From contig NZ_JACUUD010000015.1 in NCBI RefSeq assembly GCF_014859505.1, positions 1 to 43,673 on the forward strand: 43,673 bases of DNA, read 5' to 3'. The stretch is from Halomonas sp. (GTDB taxonomy: Bacteria > Pseudomonadota > Gammaproteobacteria > Pseudomonadales > Halomonadaceae). Below are positions 24,230-33,581 of the stretch, piece after piece. The first letter of the stretch is position 1. Each line of letters starts with the position of its first letter. The notes under the pieces were generated by a model, which worked only from the letters and a program-made list of their open reading frames with translations, did no database searches and had not been told where the DNA came from. A program made the translations under genes and the position numbers.

Positions 24230-24743
24230 GGGCTTCGATAACGTGGCATGGATCGCGCGCACCCGCACCGAGGGTGATGTGGCGGCCTGGCTGGCGTTGA
24301 TTCCCTACGCCACCCGCATCGGTGTCTCCGCGGTGCCTGACCCGGAGGGTGACGGCCTGCTGTTTCGCCTGGAGCCGGCGCCGGGCAATGTCGGCAACGT
24401 GCTGCTGCCGGCGCTGCACGGCGGCGTGGTCGCCGCCTTCATGGAAACCGCCGCGACCCTTGACCTGATGCTGTCCGCCCGTGAGGCGACGCTGCCGCGG
24501 ATCGTCGATCTTTCCATCGACTACCTGCGCACCGCGCGGGCGGTGCCCACCTTCGCCCGCTGCTTGCTGCTGCGTGAGGGACGACGCCTGGCCAATGTTC
24601 AGGTGACGGCCTGGCAGGAGAGCGAATCGGTTCCGGTGGCCACGGCGCGGCTGCACTTCGTGCTGGGCGAGTCCGGCCGGGTGAGGCATGAGCAGCGGCA
24701 AGGCTTGAAAAGCGTCCGCGGGGCCCCATATCGGCGACAGTGA
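24222..24743 (+). CDS. PaaI-like hotdog thioesterase (second of a pair)
   Basis: A 173-residue hotdog-fold protein homologous in plan to its neighbour, with the active-site segment [14 protein letters not shown] (HGG at 66-68, Glu75 in the position of the neighbour's Asp69) and [12 protein letters not shown] further on. The Asp/Glu difference and low overall similarity suggest that the two are either subunits of one hetero-oligomer or act on different acyl groups. The start at 24222 has AAGGAG seven bases upstream and lies inside the end of the first gene. The last codons of this gene contain the heat-shock promoter of htpG. Confidence 0.83.
   Translation: MPEGFDNVAWIARTRTEGDVAAWLALIPYATRIGVSAVPDPEGDGLLFRLEPAPGNVGNVLLPALHGGVVAAFMETAATLDLMLSAREATLPRIVDLSIDYLRTARAVPTFARCLLLREGRRLANVQVTAWQESESVPVATARLHFVLGESGRVRHEQRQGLKSVRGAPYRRQ
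24704..24731 (+). promoter_or_regulatory. Sigma-32 (heat-shock) promoter of htpG
   Basis: CTTGAAA (24704-24710) and CCCCATAT (24724-24731) are separated by 13 bases, an essentially perfect RpoH promoter. It lies within the 3' end of the upstream thioesterase gene. The predicted start is near 24739, about 58 bases before the htpG ATG. Confidence 0.88.
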
Positions 24744-24796
24744 TTCACCCCCGCGGCACCGCTCGCCGCAGAACATGTCGACGAGGTTCAGGACAC

Positions 24797-26701
24797 ATGA
24801 CCACCGCCACGCACGAAGAAACCCTTGGCTTCCAGACCGAGGTCAAGCAGCTTCTCCACCTGATGATCCACTCCCTCTACTCCAACCGGGAGATCTTCCT
24901 GCGCGAGCTCATCTCCAATGCCGCCGATGCCTGCGACAAGCTGCGCTACGCGGCGCTGGACAACGACACGCTCTATGAGGGCGACAGCGAGTTGCGCATC
25001 GAGATCGAGCACGACGCCGAGGCGGGCACCGTCACCGTCCGCGACAACGGCATCGGCATGAGCCGCGACGAGGTCATCTCGAATCTCGGCACCATCGCCC
25101 GCTCCGGTACCGCTGACTTCCTCAAGCAGCTCTCCGGCGAGCAGCAGAAGGACGCCCGGCTGATCGGCCAGTTCGGCGTCGGCTTCTACTCGGGCTTCAT
25201 CGTCGCCGACGAGGTCAGCGTGCGCACCCGCAAGGCGGGCAGCGACAAGGCCGAGGGCGTGGAGTGGCGCTCGCGGGGCGAGGGCGAGTTCACCGTGGCC
25301 GACATCGAGCGCGACATCCACGGGACCGAGATCGTGCTCCACCTCAAGGAAGATGCGAAGGAGTTCGCCGACGACTTTCGTCTGCAGAGCCTGGTGCGCA
25401 AGTACTCCGACCACATCGAGGTGCCGGTGCGCATGCCGAAGGTCGAGAAGGCCCGTGACGACGAGGGCAAGGAGATCGAGGGCAGCGAGACCGTCAGTTG
25501 GGAGACCGTCAACGAGGCCACTGCGCTCTGGTCACGCCCCAAGGGCGAGATCTCCGACGAGGAGTACCAGGCCTTCTACAAGCATGTGGCCCACGACTTC
25601 TCGGATCCGCTGACCTGGAGCCACAACAAGGTCGAGGGCAAGCTCGAGTACACGAGCCTGCTCTACGTGCCGGGCCGCGCGCCCTTTGACCTCTTTGATC
25701 GTGACGGCGCCCGCGGCGTGAAGCTCTATGTGCAGCGCGTCTTCATCATGGACGACGCCGAGCAGTTCCTGCCGCTCTATCTGCGCTTCATCAAGGGGGT
25801 ACTGGACACTCGCGAGCTGTCGCTCAACGTCTCCCGCGAGCTGCTGCAGCAGGATCCCAAGGTCGAGAAGATCCGTTCCGCGCTGACCAAGCGTGCGCTG
25901 GACATGCTCAAGAAGCTGGCCAAGGACAAGGCGGCCTACCAGACCTTCTGGAACACCTTCGGCAGCGTGCTCAAGGAGGGACCGGCGGAGGACTTCGCCA
26001 ACCGCGAGAAGATCGCCGGGCTGCTGCGCTTCTCCACCACCCACACTGACAGCACCACCCAGGATCAGTCGCTGGCCGACTACGTGGAACGCATGCAGGA
26101 GGGTCAGCAGAAGATCTACTACATCGTCGCCGACGGCTTCAACGCGGCGAAGTCGAGCCCCCACCTGGAGATCTTCCGCAAGAAGGGCATCGAGGTGCTG
26201 CTGCTGACTGACCGCGTCGACGAGTGGTTGATGAGCCACCTCAACGACTACGAGGGCAAGGCCTTCGTGGACGTGGCCAAGGGCGAGCTCGACCTCGGCG
26301 ACATCGAGGGCGAGGAGGAGAAGCAGGCCCAGGAGGAGACTGCCAAGGCCAAGGAGGACCTGGTCAAGCGCGTCAAGGAGGCGCTGGGCGACCAGGTCCA
26401 GGAGGTCAAGGTGACCCACCGCCTGACCGACTCGCCGGCCTGCGTGGTGCTGCCCGAGCACGAGATGGGCTTCCAGATGCGCCGCATCATGGAGGCCGCC
26501 GGCCAACCGATGCCGGAGGTCAAGCCGATCCTCGAACTCAACCCTGTCCACGCCCTGGTGGCCAAGCTCGAGGGCGTCGATGGCGAGGCCTTCGGTGATC
26601 TGGCCCACGTGCTGCTGGACCAGGCGATCATCGCCGAGGGTGGTCATCTCGATGACCCGGCCGCCTACGTCAAGCGTCTCAACGCCCTGCTCACCACCTG
26701 A
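24797..26701 (+). CDS. htpG: Molecular chaperone HtpG (Hsp90)
   Basis: A 634-residue cytoplasmic Hsp90 chaperone, a dimeric ATPase that remodels client proteins. The N-terminal GHKL ATP site shows [16 protein letters not shown] and [11 protein letters not shown]; the middle domain has [12 protein letters not shown], and the C-terminal dimerisation domain is present. As in other bacterial homologues there is no MEEVD tail. The ATG at 24797 follows AGGACAC, a modest site. Transcription is from the sigma-32 promoter above, and a strong hairpin follows the stop. Confidence 0.98.
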   Translation: MTTATHEETLGFQTEVKQLLHLMIHSLYSNREIFLRELISNAADACDKLRYAALDNDTLYEGDSELRIEIEHDAEAGTVTVRDNGIGMSRDEVISNLGTIARSGTADFLKQLSGEQQKDARLIGQFGVGFYSGFIVADEVSVRTRKAGSDKAEGVEWRSRGEGEFTVADIERDIHGTEIVLHLKEDAKEFADDFRLQSLVRKYSDHIEVPVRMPKVEKARDDEGKEIEGSETVSWETVNEATALWSRPKGEISDEEYQAFYKHVAHDFSDPLTWSHNKVEGKLEYTSLLYVPGRAPFDLFDRDGARGVKLYVQRVFIMDDAEQFLPLYLRFIKGVLDTRELSLNVSRELLQQDPKVEKIRSALTKRALDMLKKLAKDKAAYQTFWNTFGSVLKEGPAEDFANREKIAGLLRFSTTHTDSTTQDQSLADYVERMQEGQQKIYYIVADGFNAAKSSPHLEIFRKKGIEVLLLTDRVDEWLMSHLNDYEGKAFVDVAKGELDLGDIEGEEEKQAQEETAKAKEDLVKRVKEALGDQVQEVKVTHRLTDSPACVVLPEHEMGFQMRRIMEAAGQPMPEVKPILELNPVHALVAKLEGVDGEAFGDLAHVLLDQAIIAEGGHLDDPAAYVKRLNALLTT

Positions 26702-26724
26702 CCGACCCGGCCATGCCGTGATCC

Positions 26725-26756
26725 GACGCCACCCTGCGGGGTGGCGTCGTCGTTTT
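26725..26756 (+). terminator. Terminator of htpG
   Basis: A nine-base-pair stem (GACGCCACC, 26725-26733, with GGTGGCGTC, 26740-26748) with a six-base loop, followed by GTCGTTTT. It lies 24 bases after the htpG stop. Confidence 0.85.
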
Positions 26757-26877
26757 CGGAGGTGGCACCAAGCCGCAGCGTAGAAAGCGGGACCGGACGA
26801 GAGCGTCGCGGTGGCCTAGGATGAGGGAGTCGGCGGCGGCTCCGGGCCCCGCCAGGTTAGCCATGGAGAGAAGCGAC

Positions 26878-28449
26878 GTGAAGATTGGAGCACCCCGAGA
26901 GCGGGTCAGGGGCGAGGCGCGTGTCGCGCTGACCCCCGAGAGCGCTCAGCAGATCCAGAAACTGGGACACGAGTGTCTGGTAGAGAGTGGAGCCGGCGAG
27001 GCGGCGGGCTTCACCGACGAGGCCTATCGCGAGGCGGGCGTCAGCGTGGTCGAGGGCGCCGAGGCCCTGTGGCGTGAGGCCGAGGTGGTGATCAAGGTCC
27101 GCGAGCCCTCCGAGGAGGAAGCCGACCGCCTTCGCGAGGGACAGACGCTGATCAGCTTCTTCTGGCCGGCCCAGAGCGAGGCGCTGCTGGAGCGCTGCCG
27201 CGCGAAGGGAGCCAGCGTGATCGCCATGGACATGGTGCCGCGCATCTCCCGGGCCCAGAAGATGGACGCGCTCTCCTCCATGGCCAACATCGCCGGCTAC
27301 CGGGCGGTGATCGAGGCGGGCAACAACTTCGGCCGCTTCTTCACCGGCCAGGTGACCGCCGCGGGCAAGGTCCCCCCGGCCAAGGTGCTGGTGATCGGGG
27401 CCGGGGTGGCGGGTCTGGCCGCCACCGGCACGGCGGTGAGCCTGGGCGCCATGGTGCGGGCCTTCGATGTGAGGCCCGAGGTGGCCGAGCAGATCGAGTC
27501 CATGGGTGCCGAGTTCGTGTTCCTCGACTTCGAGGAGAGCCAGGACGGCGCCGAGACCGGCGGCTATGCATCGCCCTCCAGCCCCGAGTTTCGTGAGAAG
27601 CAGCTCGAGTGCTTCCGTGCCCAGGCGCCTGACATCGATATCGTCATTACCACGGCGCTGATTCCCGGCCGCCCGGCCCCCAAGCTGTGGCTCGAGGACA
27701 TGGTGGCGGCCATGAAACCCGGCTCGGTGATCATCGATCTGGCCGCCGAGAAGGGCGGTAACTGCGATCTGACCGTCGCCGATGAACGGGTGGTGACCGA
27801 TAACGGCGTGGTGGTGATCGGCTACACCGACTTCCCCTCACGCATGGCGACCCAGGCATCGCTGCTCTATGCCACCAACATCCGCCATATGCTCACGGAC
27901 CTGACGCCGGAGAAGGACGGCGTGATGGTGCATGACATGGAGGACGACGTGATCCGCGGCGCCACGGTGACCCACGCCGGCGAGATCACCTTCCCGCCGC
28001 CGCCGCCGAAGGTGAAGGCCATCGCCGCGGCCAAGCCCAGGCCCAAGGAGAAGACGCCGACGCCGGAGGAGAAGAGGGCCGCCGAGCTGTCGGTGTTCAA
28101 GGCCCAGACCAAGCGCCAGGCCATCCTGCTCGGCGTGGGCGGTGCGGTGATGCTGCTGCTGGCCCAGATCGCCCCGGCCTCCTTCATGCAGCACTTCATC
28201 GTCTTTGTGCTGGCCTGCTTCGTGGGCTTCCAGGTGATCTGGAACGTGAGTCACTCGCTGCATACGCCGCTGATGGCGGTCACCAATGCCATCTCCGGGA
28301 TCATCATTCTCGGCGCCGTCCTGCAGATCGGTTCAGGCAGCGGTATCGTGATGCTGCTGGCGGCGATCTCGGTGCTGATCGCCACCATCAACATCGTCGG
28401 CGGTTTTCTGGTCACGCGCCGGATGCTGGCCATGTTCCAGAAGTCCTGA
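26878..28449 (+). CDS. pntA: NAD(P) transhydrogenase subunit alpha
   Basis: A 523-residue subunit of the proton-translocating transhydrogenase, which uses the proton gradient to reduce NADP+ with NADH. The NAD(H)-binding domain I fills residues 1 to about 375 ([23 protein letters not shown] region and [11 protein letters not shown]), then a Pro/Lys-rich linker and four hydrophobic helices after about 420, so it is the fused alpha form like E. coli PntA (510). I choose the GTG at 26878: it places KIGAPRER where other PntA proteins begin (MRIGIPRER), and GGAG lies nine to ten bases upstream. An ATG at 26863 would add five residues. pntB follows after 15 bases. Confidence 0.95.
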   Translation: MKIGAPRERVRGEARVALTPESAQQIQKLGHECLVESGAGEAAGFTDEAYREAGVSVVEGAEALWREAEVVIKVREPSEEEADRLREGQTLISFFWPAQSEALLERCRAKGASVIAMDMVPRISRAQKMDALSSMANIAGYRAVIEAGNNFGRFFTGQVTAAGKVPPAKVLVIGAGVAGLAATGTAVSLGAMVRAFDVRPEVAEQIESMGAEFVFLDFEESQDGAETGGYASPSSPEFREKQLECFRAQAPDIDIVITTALIPGRPAPKLWLEDMVAAMKPGSVIIDLAAEKGGNCDLTVADERVVTDNGVVVIGYTDFPSRMATQASLLYATNIRHMLTDLTPEKDGVMVHDMEDDVIRGATVTHAGEITFPPPPPKVKAIAAAKPRPKEKTPTPEEKRAAELSVFKAQTKRQAILLGVGGAVMLLLAQIAPASFMQHFIVFVLACFVGFQVIWNVSHSLHTPLMAVTNAISGIIILGAVLQIGSGSGIVMLLAAISVLIATINIVGGFLVTRRMLAMFQKS

Positions 28450-28464
28450 TCCCGGAGAGATGAG

Positions 28465-29907
28465 ATGCTGAGTCAAGGATTCGTGTCCGCCGCGGCCATC
28501 GCGGCAAGCGTACTGTTCATCCTCTCCCTGGGAGGGCTGAGCAATCAGGAGAAGGCCAAGCGGGCGGTGTGGTACGGCATCGTCGGCATGGCGGTGGCGG
28601 TGCTGTTCACCGCTCTGGGCCCGGGCATCGGTGCCTACTGGGTGATGATACCGATGATCATCATCGGTGCAGCAATCGGCTGGGTGGTGGCCAAGCGAGT
28701 CGCCATGACCGAGATGCCCCAGCTGGTGGCGGCGCTGCACAGCTTCGTGGGCCTTGCCGCGGTCTTCGTGGCCTGGAACGCCGACCTGGAGCGACGCCGT
28801 GTGCTGGCCGTCCAGGCCGTGGGAGGCGCCACCGAGCAGTTCTCGGCCTTCGCCGCCATGGTGGCCACCAAGGCGCCCGACGAGCTGACCTTCCTCCAGA
28901 TAGAAGTGGTATTCGCCATCTTCATCGGTGCGGTGACCTTCACCGGTTCGGTGATCGCCTTCGGCAAGCTGGCCGGCAAGGTCGATGGCAAGTCCAGGCA
29001 GCTGCCCGGTGGCCACAAGCTCAACGCGGGTGCCGCGGCGCTGTCGCTGCTGCTGGCCATCTTCTACCTCAACGGCGCCGGCTTCTGGACCCTGCTGCTG
29101 CTCGCCGCCCTGGCGTTCTTCATCGGCTACCACCTGATCATGGGCATCGGCGGAGCCGACATGCCGGTGGTGGTGTCGATGCTCAACAGCTACTCGGGCT
29201 GGGCGGCGGCGGCCATCGGCTTCACCCTCTCCAACGACCTGCTGATCGTCACCGGTGCCCTGGTGGGCTCCAGCGGCGCCATCCTCTCCTACATCATGTG
29301 CAAGGCGATGAACCGCAACTTCGTCAGCGTGATCCTGGGGGGCTTCGGCGGCACCAAGGGGCCGGCGGCGGAGATAGAGGGCGAGCAGGTGTCCATCGAT
29401 GCTGGTGGGGTCGCGGCGACGCTGAACAACGCGGACAGCGTGATCATCGTGCCGGGCTATGGCATGGCGGTGGCCCAGGCCCAGAACGCGGTCAGTGAAC
29501 TGGTGCGCAAGCTGCGCGCCGCCGGCAAGGAGGTGCGCTTCGCCATCCACCCGGTGGCCGGGCGCCTGCCCGGGCACATGAACGTGCTGCTGGCCGAGGC
29601 TCGGGTGCCCTACGATATCGTCATGGAGATGGACGAGATCAACGATGACTTCCCCAAGACGGATGTGGCGATCGTCATCGGCTCCAACGATATCGTCAAC
29701 CCGGCGGCCCAGGAGGACCCCAACAGCCCCATCGCCGGCATGCCGGTGCTGGAGGTGTGGAAATCGCGGGTGGTCTTCGTCTGCAAGCGGGGTCAGGGCA
29801 CCGGCTACTCGGGCATCGAGAACCCGCTGTTCTACAAGGAGAACACCCGGATGTTCTACGGTGACGCCCGCGAGAGCATCGATTCGCTGCTGTCGCTGAT
29901 CGACTAG
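28465..29907 (+). CDS. pntB: NAD(P) transhydrogenase subunit beta
   Basis: A 480-residue partner of PntA. The N-terminal half is membrane domain II with about eight to nine helices, including the region [21 protein letters not shown]. The C-terminal half is the NADP(H)-binding domain III with [10 protein letters not shown], the [25 protein letters not shown] block and [10 protein letters not shown]. Length equals the family norm (about 460-480). GGAGA precedes the ATG. The complex would supply NADPH, which the PHA synthesis implied further along would use; that link is an inference. Confidence 0.97.
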   Translation: MLSQGFVSAAAIAASVLFILSLGGLSNQEKAKRAVWYGIVGMAVAVLFTALGPGIGAYWVMIPMIIIGAAIGWVVAKRVAMTEMPQLVAALHSFVGLAAVFVAWNADLERRRVLAVQAVGGATEQFSAFAAMVATKAPDELTFLQIEVVFAIFIGAVTFTGSVIAFGKLAGKVDGKSRQLPGGHKLNAGAAALSLLLAIFYLNGAGFWTLLLLAALAFFIGYHLIMGIGGADMPVVVSMLNSYSGWAAAAIGFTLSNDLLIVTGALVGSSGAILSYIMCKAMNRNFVSVILGGFGGTKGPAAEIEGEQVSIDAGGVAATLNNADSVIIVPGYGMAVAQAQNAVSELVRKLRAAGKEVRFAIHPVAGRLPGHMNVLLAEARVPYDIVMEMDEINDDFPKTDVAIVIGSNDIVNPAAQEDPNSPIAGMPVLEVWKSRVVFVCKRGQGTGYSGIENPLFYKENTRMFYGDARESIDSLLSLID

Positions 29908-29957
29908 GCCACAGGCCGTCGGCCTGCCGTGACGGCCGGTCGACAGGGAGGTTCGCG

Positions 29958-29992
29958 GGGCCCGAATCGGCTGACGATTCGGGCCCTTTTTT
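29958..29992 (+). terminator. Terminator after pntAB
   Basis: A perfect twelve-base-pair stem (GGGCCCGAATCG, 29958-29969, with CGATTCGGGCCC, 29975-29986) with a five-base loop, followed by six T. A textbook intrinsic terminator. Confidence 0.95.
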
Positions 29993-30001
29993 CGCTACAA
30001 T
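29971..30001 (+). promoter_or_regulatory. Possible promoter of gpsA overlapping the pntAB terminator
   Basis: A good -10 (TACAAT, 29996-30001) lies just after the T-run. The only -35-like sequence (CTGACG, 29971-29976) is in the terminator loop at a long 19-base spacing. The -10 is convincing; the -35 is weak. Confidence 0.35.
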
Positions 30002-30065
30002 CGTGACTCCATTCACCACGATTTCATCCACCATCCCGATTTCATCCACACAGGCGGGGCCGAGC

Positions 30066-31133
30066 ATGGCAGAGGAACAGATGAAGGTGGCGGTGCTGGG
30101 GGGCGGCAGCTTCGGTACCGCCCTGGCCAGCATCGCCGCCGACAATGGCTCACGGGTGCGCCAGTGGCTGCGTGACCCCGAGCTGGCCGAGCAGATCAAT
30201 CGCGAGCATCGCAACGGCCGCTACCTGCCCGACTATGCGATCAATCCCGCGGTGATCGCCTCCACCGACATGGCCGAGGTGCTTAGCGGTGCCGGCCTGG
30301 TCCTGGTGGCGATCCCTTCCAAGGCCTTTCGCGAGGTGGTGCGCCAGGCACGCCCCTGGCTGACCCCTGACCAGATCCTGGTCAGCACCACCAAGGGCAT
30401 CCAGGAGGAGGGCTTCAAGCTGATGAGCCAGATCCTGGAGGAGGAAACCGGTTTCCCCCATATCGGCGTGATCTCCGGGCCCAACCTGGCCTCGGAGGTT
30501 GCCCAGAAGCAGCTCACCGCCACGGTGATCGCCAGCGACGATCCCGAGACCCGTACCCGGGTGCAGACGGCGCTGGGCTGCGATTACTTTCGGGTCTACG
30601 CCAGCAATGACCGTCACGGCGTCGAACTGGGCGGGGCGCTGAAGAACATCTACGCCATCTCGGCCGGCATGGCCGCCGCGCTGGGGATGGGCGAGAACAC
30701 CCGCAGCATGCTGATGACCCGGGCGCTGGCCGAGATGAGTCGCTTTGCCGTCTATCGGGGCGCCAATCCCATGACCTTTCTGGGGCTGGCCGGGGTCGGC
30801 GACCTGATCGTGACCTGCTCCTCGCCCCTCTCGCGCAACTACCGGGTCGGCTATGCCCTGGGCGAGGGCCGTACCCTGGACGAGGCGGTGGCGGCGCTGG
30901 GCCAGGTGGCCGAGGGGGTGAACACCGTCCGTCTGGTGCGCGACATGGCCCGCCAGGAGGGCGTCTACATGCCGCTGGCCGAGGGGCTCTATCAGGTGCT
31001 CTTCAAGGGCGTGCCGGCCAAGGAGATGGCGCGCATGCTGATGCTCGGCGAGCAGAGCAGCGACGTGGAGTTCGTGCTGGCCCGCGAGGATGTGCAGCGC
31101 GCCCACCGCGAAGGCGGGGGCCGGCATGGCTGA
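30066..31133 (+). CDS. gpsA: Glycerol-3-phosphate dehydrogenase (NAD(P)+)
   Basis: A 355-residue enzyme that reduces dihydroxyacetone phosphate to sn-glycerol 3-phosphate, the backbone of phospholipids. The N-terminal [14 protein letters not shown] is the dinucleotide fold, followed by the [11 protein letters not shown] and [14 protein letters not shown] blocks with the catalytic lysines. The ATG at 30066 gives [12 protein letters not shown]; the ATG at 30081 has the better site (AGAGGA four bases upstream) and may be the true start, giving 350 residues. sixA overlaps its last eight bases. Confidence 0.95.
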   Translation: MAEEQMKVAVLGGGSFGTALASIAADNGSRVRQWLRDPELAEQINREHRNGRYLPDYAINPAVIASTDMAEVLSGAGLVLVAIPSKAFREVVRQARPWLTPDQILVSTTKGIQEEGFKLMSQILEEETGFPHIGVISGPNLASEVAQKQLTATVIASDDPETRTRVQTALGCDYFRVYASNDRHGVELGGALKNIYAISAGMAAALGMGENTRSMLMTRALAEMSRFAVYRGANPMTFLGLAGVGDLIVTCSSPLSRNYRVGYALGEGRTLDEAVAALGQVAEGVNTVRLVRDMARQEGVYMPLAEGLYQVLFKGVPAKEMARMLMLGEQSSDVEFVLAREDVQRAHREGGGRHG

Positions 31134-31602
31134 ACGCCTGCTGATCCTGCGCCATGGCGAGGCGGGGCCGGGGCGGCCGGACGCCGAACGCGAACTCACC
31201 GGGCGCGGGCATGACGAGGCGCGCCGCATGGCCGCCTGGCTGGCCGAGCGTGACGACCTCGCCGGGGCGCGCCTGCTGGCCAGCCCCTTCGTTCGCGCCC
31301 GGCAGACCGCCGCCATCATGGGCGAGAGGCTTGGCGTTCGGGTGGAGACGCTGTCGATCCTCACCCCCGACGACGATTCCACGGCGGTGGCTGACTGGTT
31401 GCTCGGTCAGCCCGGTGGGGGACCCCTGTTACTGGTAAGCCATATGCCGCTGGTGGGAGCCCTTGTCGGCCTGCTGGTGGAGGGCCGCGCCGAGCGCGGT
31501 CCGGGGTTTCCCACTGCGGCGCTGGCGGAACTGGAGGCCGATGTGTGGGCGGCGGGCTGCGCTCGACTCGTGCGATTGATCGCCCCCGCCGATCTGGACT
31601 AG
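31126..31602 (+). CDS. sixA: SixA-like phosphohistidine phosphatase
   Basis: A 158-residue histidine-phosphatase-superfamily protein with the catalytic RHGEAGPG near the N-terminus and the second histidine in [11 protein letters not shown]. Length and pattern match SixA, which dephosphorylates phosphohistidine in signalling and PTS proteins. The start overlaps the gpsA end by eight bases, so translation is coupled. The stop overlaps the stop of the convergent transporter gene within the four bases CTAG, leaving no room for a terminator between them. Confidence 0.88.
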   Translation: MAERLLILRHGEAGPGRPDAERELTGRGHDEARRMAAWLAERDDLAGARLLASPFVRARQTAAIMGERLGVRVETLSILTPDDDSTAVADWLLGQPGGGPLLLVSHMPLVGALVGLLVEGRAERGPGFPTAALAELEADVWAAGCARLVRLIAPADLD

Positions 31603-32546
31603 ATCAGGCCGGCGACCTTGAGCCCGAAGGCGCCGACGGTGATCGTCAGGCTGGCCATCAGGGTGGTCAGGGCGATGATGTTGGCGGTCAGGACGGCATT
31701 GCCGCCCATGGCCTTGGCCATGACGAAGGCCGCGGCCGCCGTCGGGCTGGCGAAGAACAGGAACAGCACTCCCAGCTCGCGACCCTCGAAGCCGGCCAGC
31801 CAGGCCGCCGTGGTGGCCAGTAACGGCACCGTGACCATCTTCAGCAGGCTGGCGCTGGTGGCAAGGCGCCCGGACTCGCGGATGGCGCCCAGCGACAGGG
31901 TGGCGCCGATGCAGATCAGCGCCAGTGGCAGGGTGAGCGAGGCGAAATACTCGCCGGAGGTCATCAGCCAGCCGGGCAGGCGCAGCTTCAGGGCGGCCAC
32001 CGGGATGGCCGCCACCACCGCGAGGATCAGGGGGTTGCGCACGATGTGCGAGAGGATGCTGCGCCAGTCGGCGCTGCGGCCCTCCTGGTAGCTGGCCAGC
32101 GCGATGACCGAGAAGGCGTTGTAGGTGAGGATCACCACCCCGAGCAGCAGCCCGCCGGCGGAGAGGCCGTAGTCACCGTACATGCCCGCCGCCAGCGCCA
32201 GCCCCACGACGCCGCAGTTGCCGCGGAAGGCCCCCTGGATGTAGACCCCGCGCTCCGCATGGGGCACCCGCAGTCGGGCCCAGCCCCAGCAGAACAGGAA
32301 GCTGCCCAGAGTGGCCAGGGCGAAGAATCCCAGCAGCGTCGGGTTGAGGGTCGCATCCAGGTCGGCCTTGATGATGCTCAGGAAGATCAGGGCCGGCATG
32401 GTGCCGCGGAACACCAGCTGGGAGGCGGTGGAGACGAAGGCGGCATCGATCCAGCCGGCGCGCTTGAGGCCCAGGCCGATGAAGACCATGGCGAACACCG
32501 GCAGGGTGACCTCGAGGGTCTGGAGGAAGAGGGCGGAGAGCTCCAT
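31599..32546 (-). CDS. AEC-family (auxin efflux carrier-like) transporter
   Basis: A 315-residue inner-membrane protein with about ten helices in two halves. Recognisable family parts are PVFAMVFIGLGLKRAGWID, the central RNPLILAVVAA and the final LGVLFLFFASPTAAAAFVMA segment. Bacterial AEC proteins carry organic acids such as malate or malonate; the substrate here is unknown. A small membrane peptide gene lies 12 bases upstream on the same strand. The end overlaps the sixA stop. Confidence 0.9.
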   Translation of the reverse strand: MELSALFLQTLEVTLPVFAMVFIGLGLKRAGWIDAAFVSTASQLVFRGTMPALIFLSIIKADLDATLNPTLLGFFALATLGSFLFCWGWARLRVPHAERGVYIQGAFRGNCGVVGLALAAGMYGDYGLSAGGLLLGVVILTYNAFSVIALASYQEGRSADWRSILSHIVRNPLILAVVAAIPVAALKLRLPGWLMTSGEYFASLTLPLALICIGATLSLGAIRESGRLATSASLLKMVTVPLLATTAAWLAGFEGRELGVLFLFFASPTAAAAFVMAKAMGGNAVLTANIIALTTLMASLTITVGAFGLKVAGLI

Positions 32547-32558
32547 GCTGGCGGCGCC

Positions 32559-32663
32559 CTAGCGGGCCAGCCACAGGCCGACGAGAATCGCGGCGATCAC
32601 CGCGGCGAAGAAGATCCGGTTGCGGGTGCGGGTGTCACGAGGGGGCTTGGGGGTCGCGTTCAC
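32559..32663 (-). CDS. 34-residue single-helix membrane peptide
   Basis: A short frame below the usual length cut-off. It begins at a GTG with GGAG five bases upstream and ends TAG 12 bases before the AEC transporter start. The peptide has a polar basic N-terminus (MNATPKPPRDTRTRNR) and then one hydrophobic stretch, IFFAAVIAAILVGLWLA, ending in Arg. This is a credible single-pass peptide with the N-terminus in the cytoplasm. Start signal, spacing and composition support it; conservation is untested. Confidence 0.55.
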   Translation of the reverse strand: MNATPKPPRDTRTRNRIFFAAVIAAILVGLWLAR

Positions 32664-32771
32664 AGGGGCTCCAGAGAAGGGTCAGGCCGGGAGGTGACTT
32701 GGCGAATCATGGTAATCCCGTTAGCCTGCTACGGCCAGAAGAGCCCCGCCCGCCCGACCACGGATGCCTCC

Positions 32772-33581
32772 ATGACCCCATCACCCGACCGTCCCCGCCT
32801 GCTCTTCGCCCATGCCAACGGCTTTCCCGGCTCGAGCTATCGCAGTTTCCTCGGCCCCCTGGGCGAGCGCTTCGATGTTCAGCTCCTCGATCGCCTGGGC
32901 CACCACCCCGACTTTCCGGTGGGCCACAACTGGCTGGCGCTGCGCGATGAACTGCTCCATGCCCTGGAGGGGGACAATGAGCCGGTGATTGGCGTGGGTC
33001 ACTCCATGGGCGGCGTGTTGATGGCCATGGCCGCCGAGGCCGCGCCCGAGCGTTTTCGCTGCGTGGTGATGCTCGACCCGCCGCTGATGCTGGGCCTCGA
33101 TGCCTGGGCCATGAAGCTCGCCAAGCGCTTCGGTTTCGTGGAGCGGGTGACACCGGCGGGGCAGAGCCGCGGCCGGCGGGCCCTGTGGCCCGACCGCGAA
33201 GCCATGCGGGACGCGCTCAGGCGGCGCCGGCTGTTCCGGCGCTTCACCCCGGAGGCCCTCGACGATTACGTGCAGGGAGGGACCCGGCTGCTCGACGATG
33301 GCCAGGCGGTACTGGTCTACGACCCCCAGGTGGAGGTGGAGATCTTCTGTCACCTGCCGGACCACCTGGGCGACCTGCCGAAGCGGCTGAGAGTGCCTTG
33401 CGCGCTGCTCGCCGGCGAGGATTCCGACCTGCTGACGCCGCGGCGCCGGCGCCGCCTTCAGCGCCATGGCGTGCCGGTAACCCTCGTGCCGGGATCCCAC
33501 ATGTTCCCCATGGAGTACCCGGACGAGACCCGTGACGCCCTGCTGGTGACCCTTGATGCCCTGCTGGAAACCTGCCCATGA
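32772..33581 (+). CDS. Alpha/beta hydrolase
   Basis: A 269-residue alpha/beta hydrolase with the oxyanion segment HANGFPG (14-20), the nucleophile elbow GHSMGG (Ser78), a likely acid in LLAGEDSDLLTP and the histidine in PGSHMFPME. It looks like a cytoplasmic esterase or lipase-type enzyme; the substrate is not known. The start is uncertain: the ATG at 32772 has no good site, and an in-frame ATG at 32709 would add 21 residues. The next gene starts within its stop (ATGA), so a coupled operon begins here. Confidence 0.85.
   Translation: MTPSPDRPRLLFAHANGFPGSSYRSFLGPLGERFDVQLLDRLGHHPDFPVGHNWLALRDELLHALEGDNEPVIGVGHSMGGVLMAMAAEAAPERFRCVVMLDPPLMLGLDAWAMKLAKRFGFVERVTPAGQSRGRRALWPDREAMRDALRRRRLFRRFTPEALDDYVQGGTRLLDDGQAVLVYDPQVEVEIFCHLPDHLGDLPKRLRVPCALLAGEDSDLLTPRRRRRLQRHGVPVTLVPGSHMFPMEYPDETRDALLVTLDALLETCP

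Noticed and set aside
26763-26780. TGGCACC near 26763 as a sigma-54 promoter for pntAB
   Set aside because: The -12 GC is not present at the required ten-base spacing after GG.
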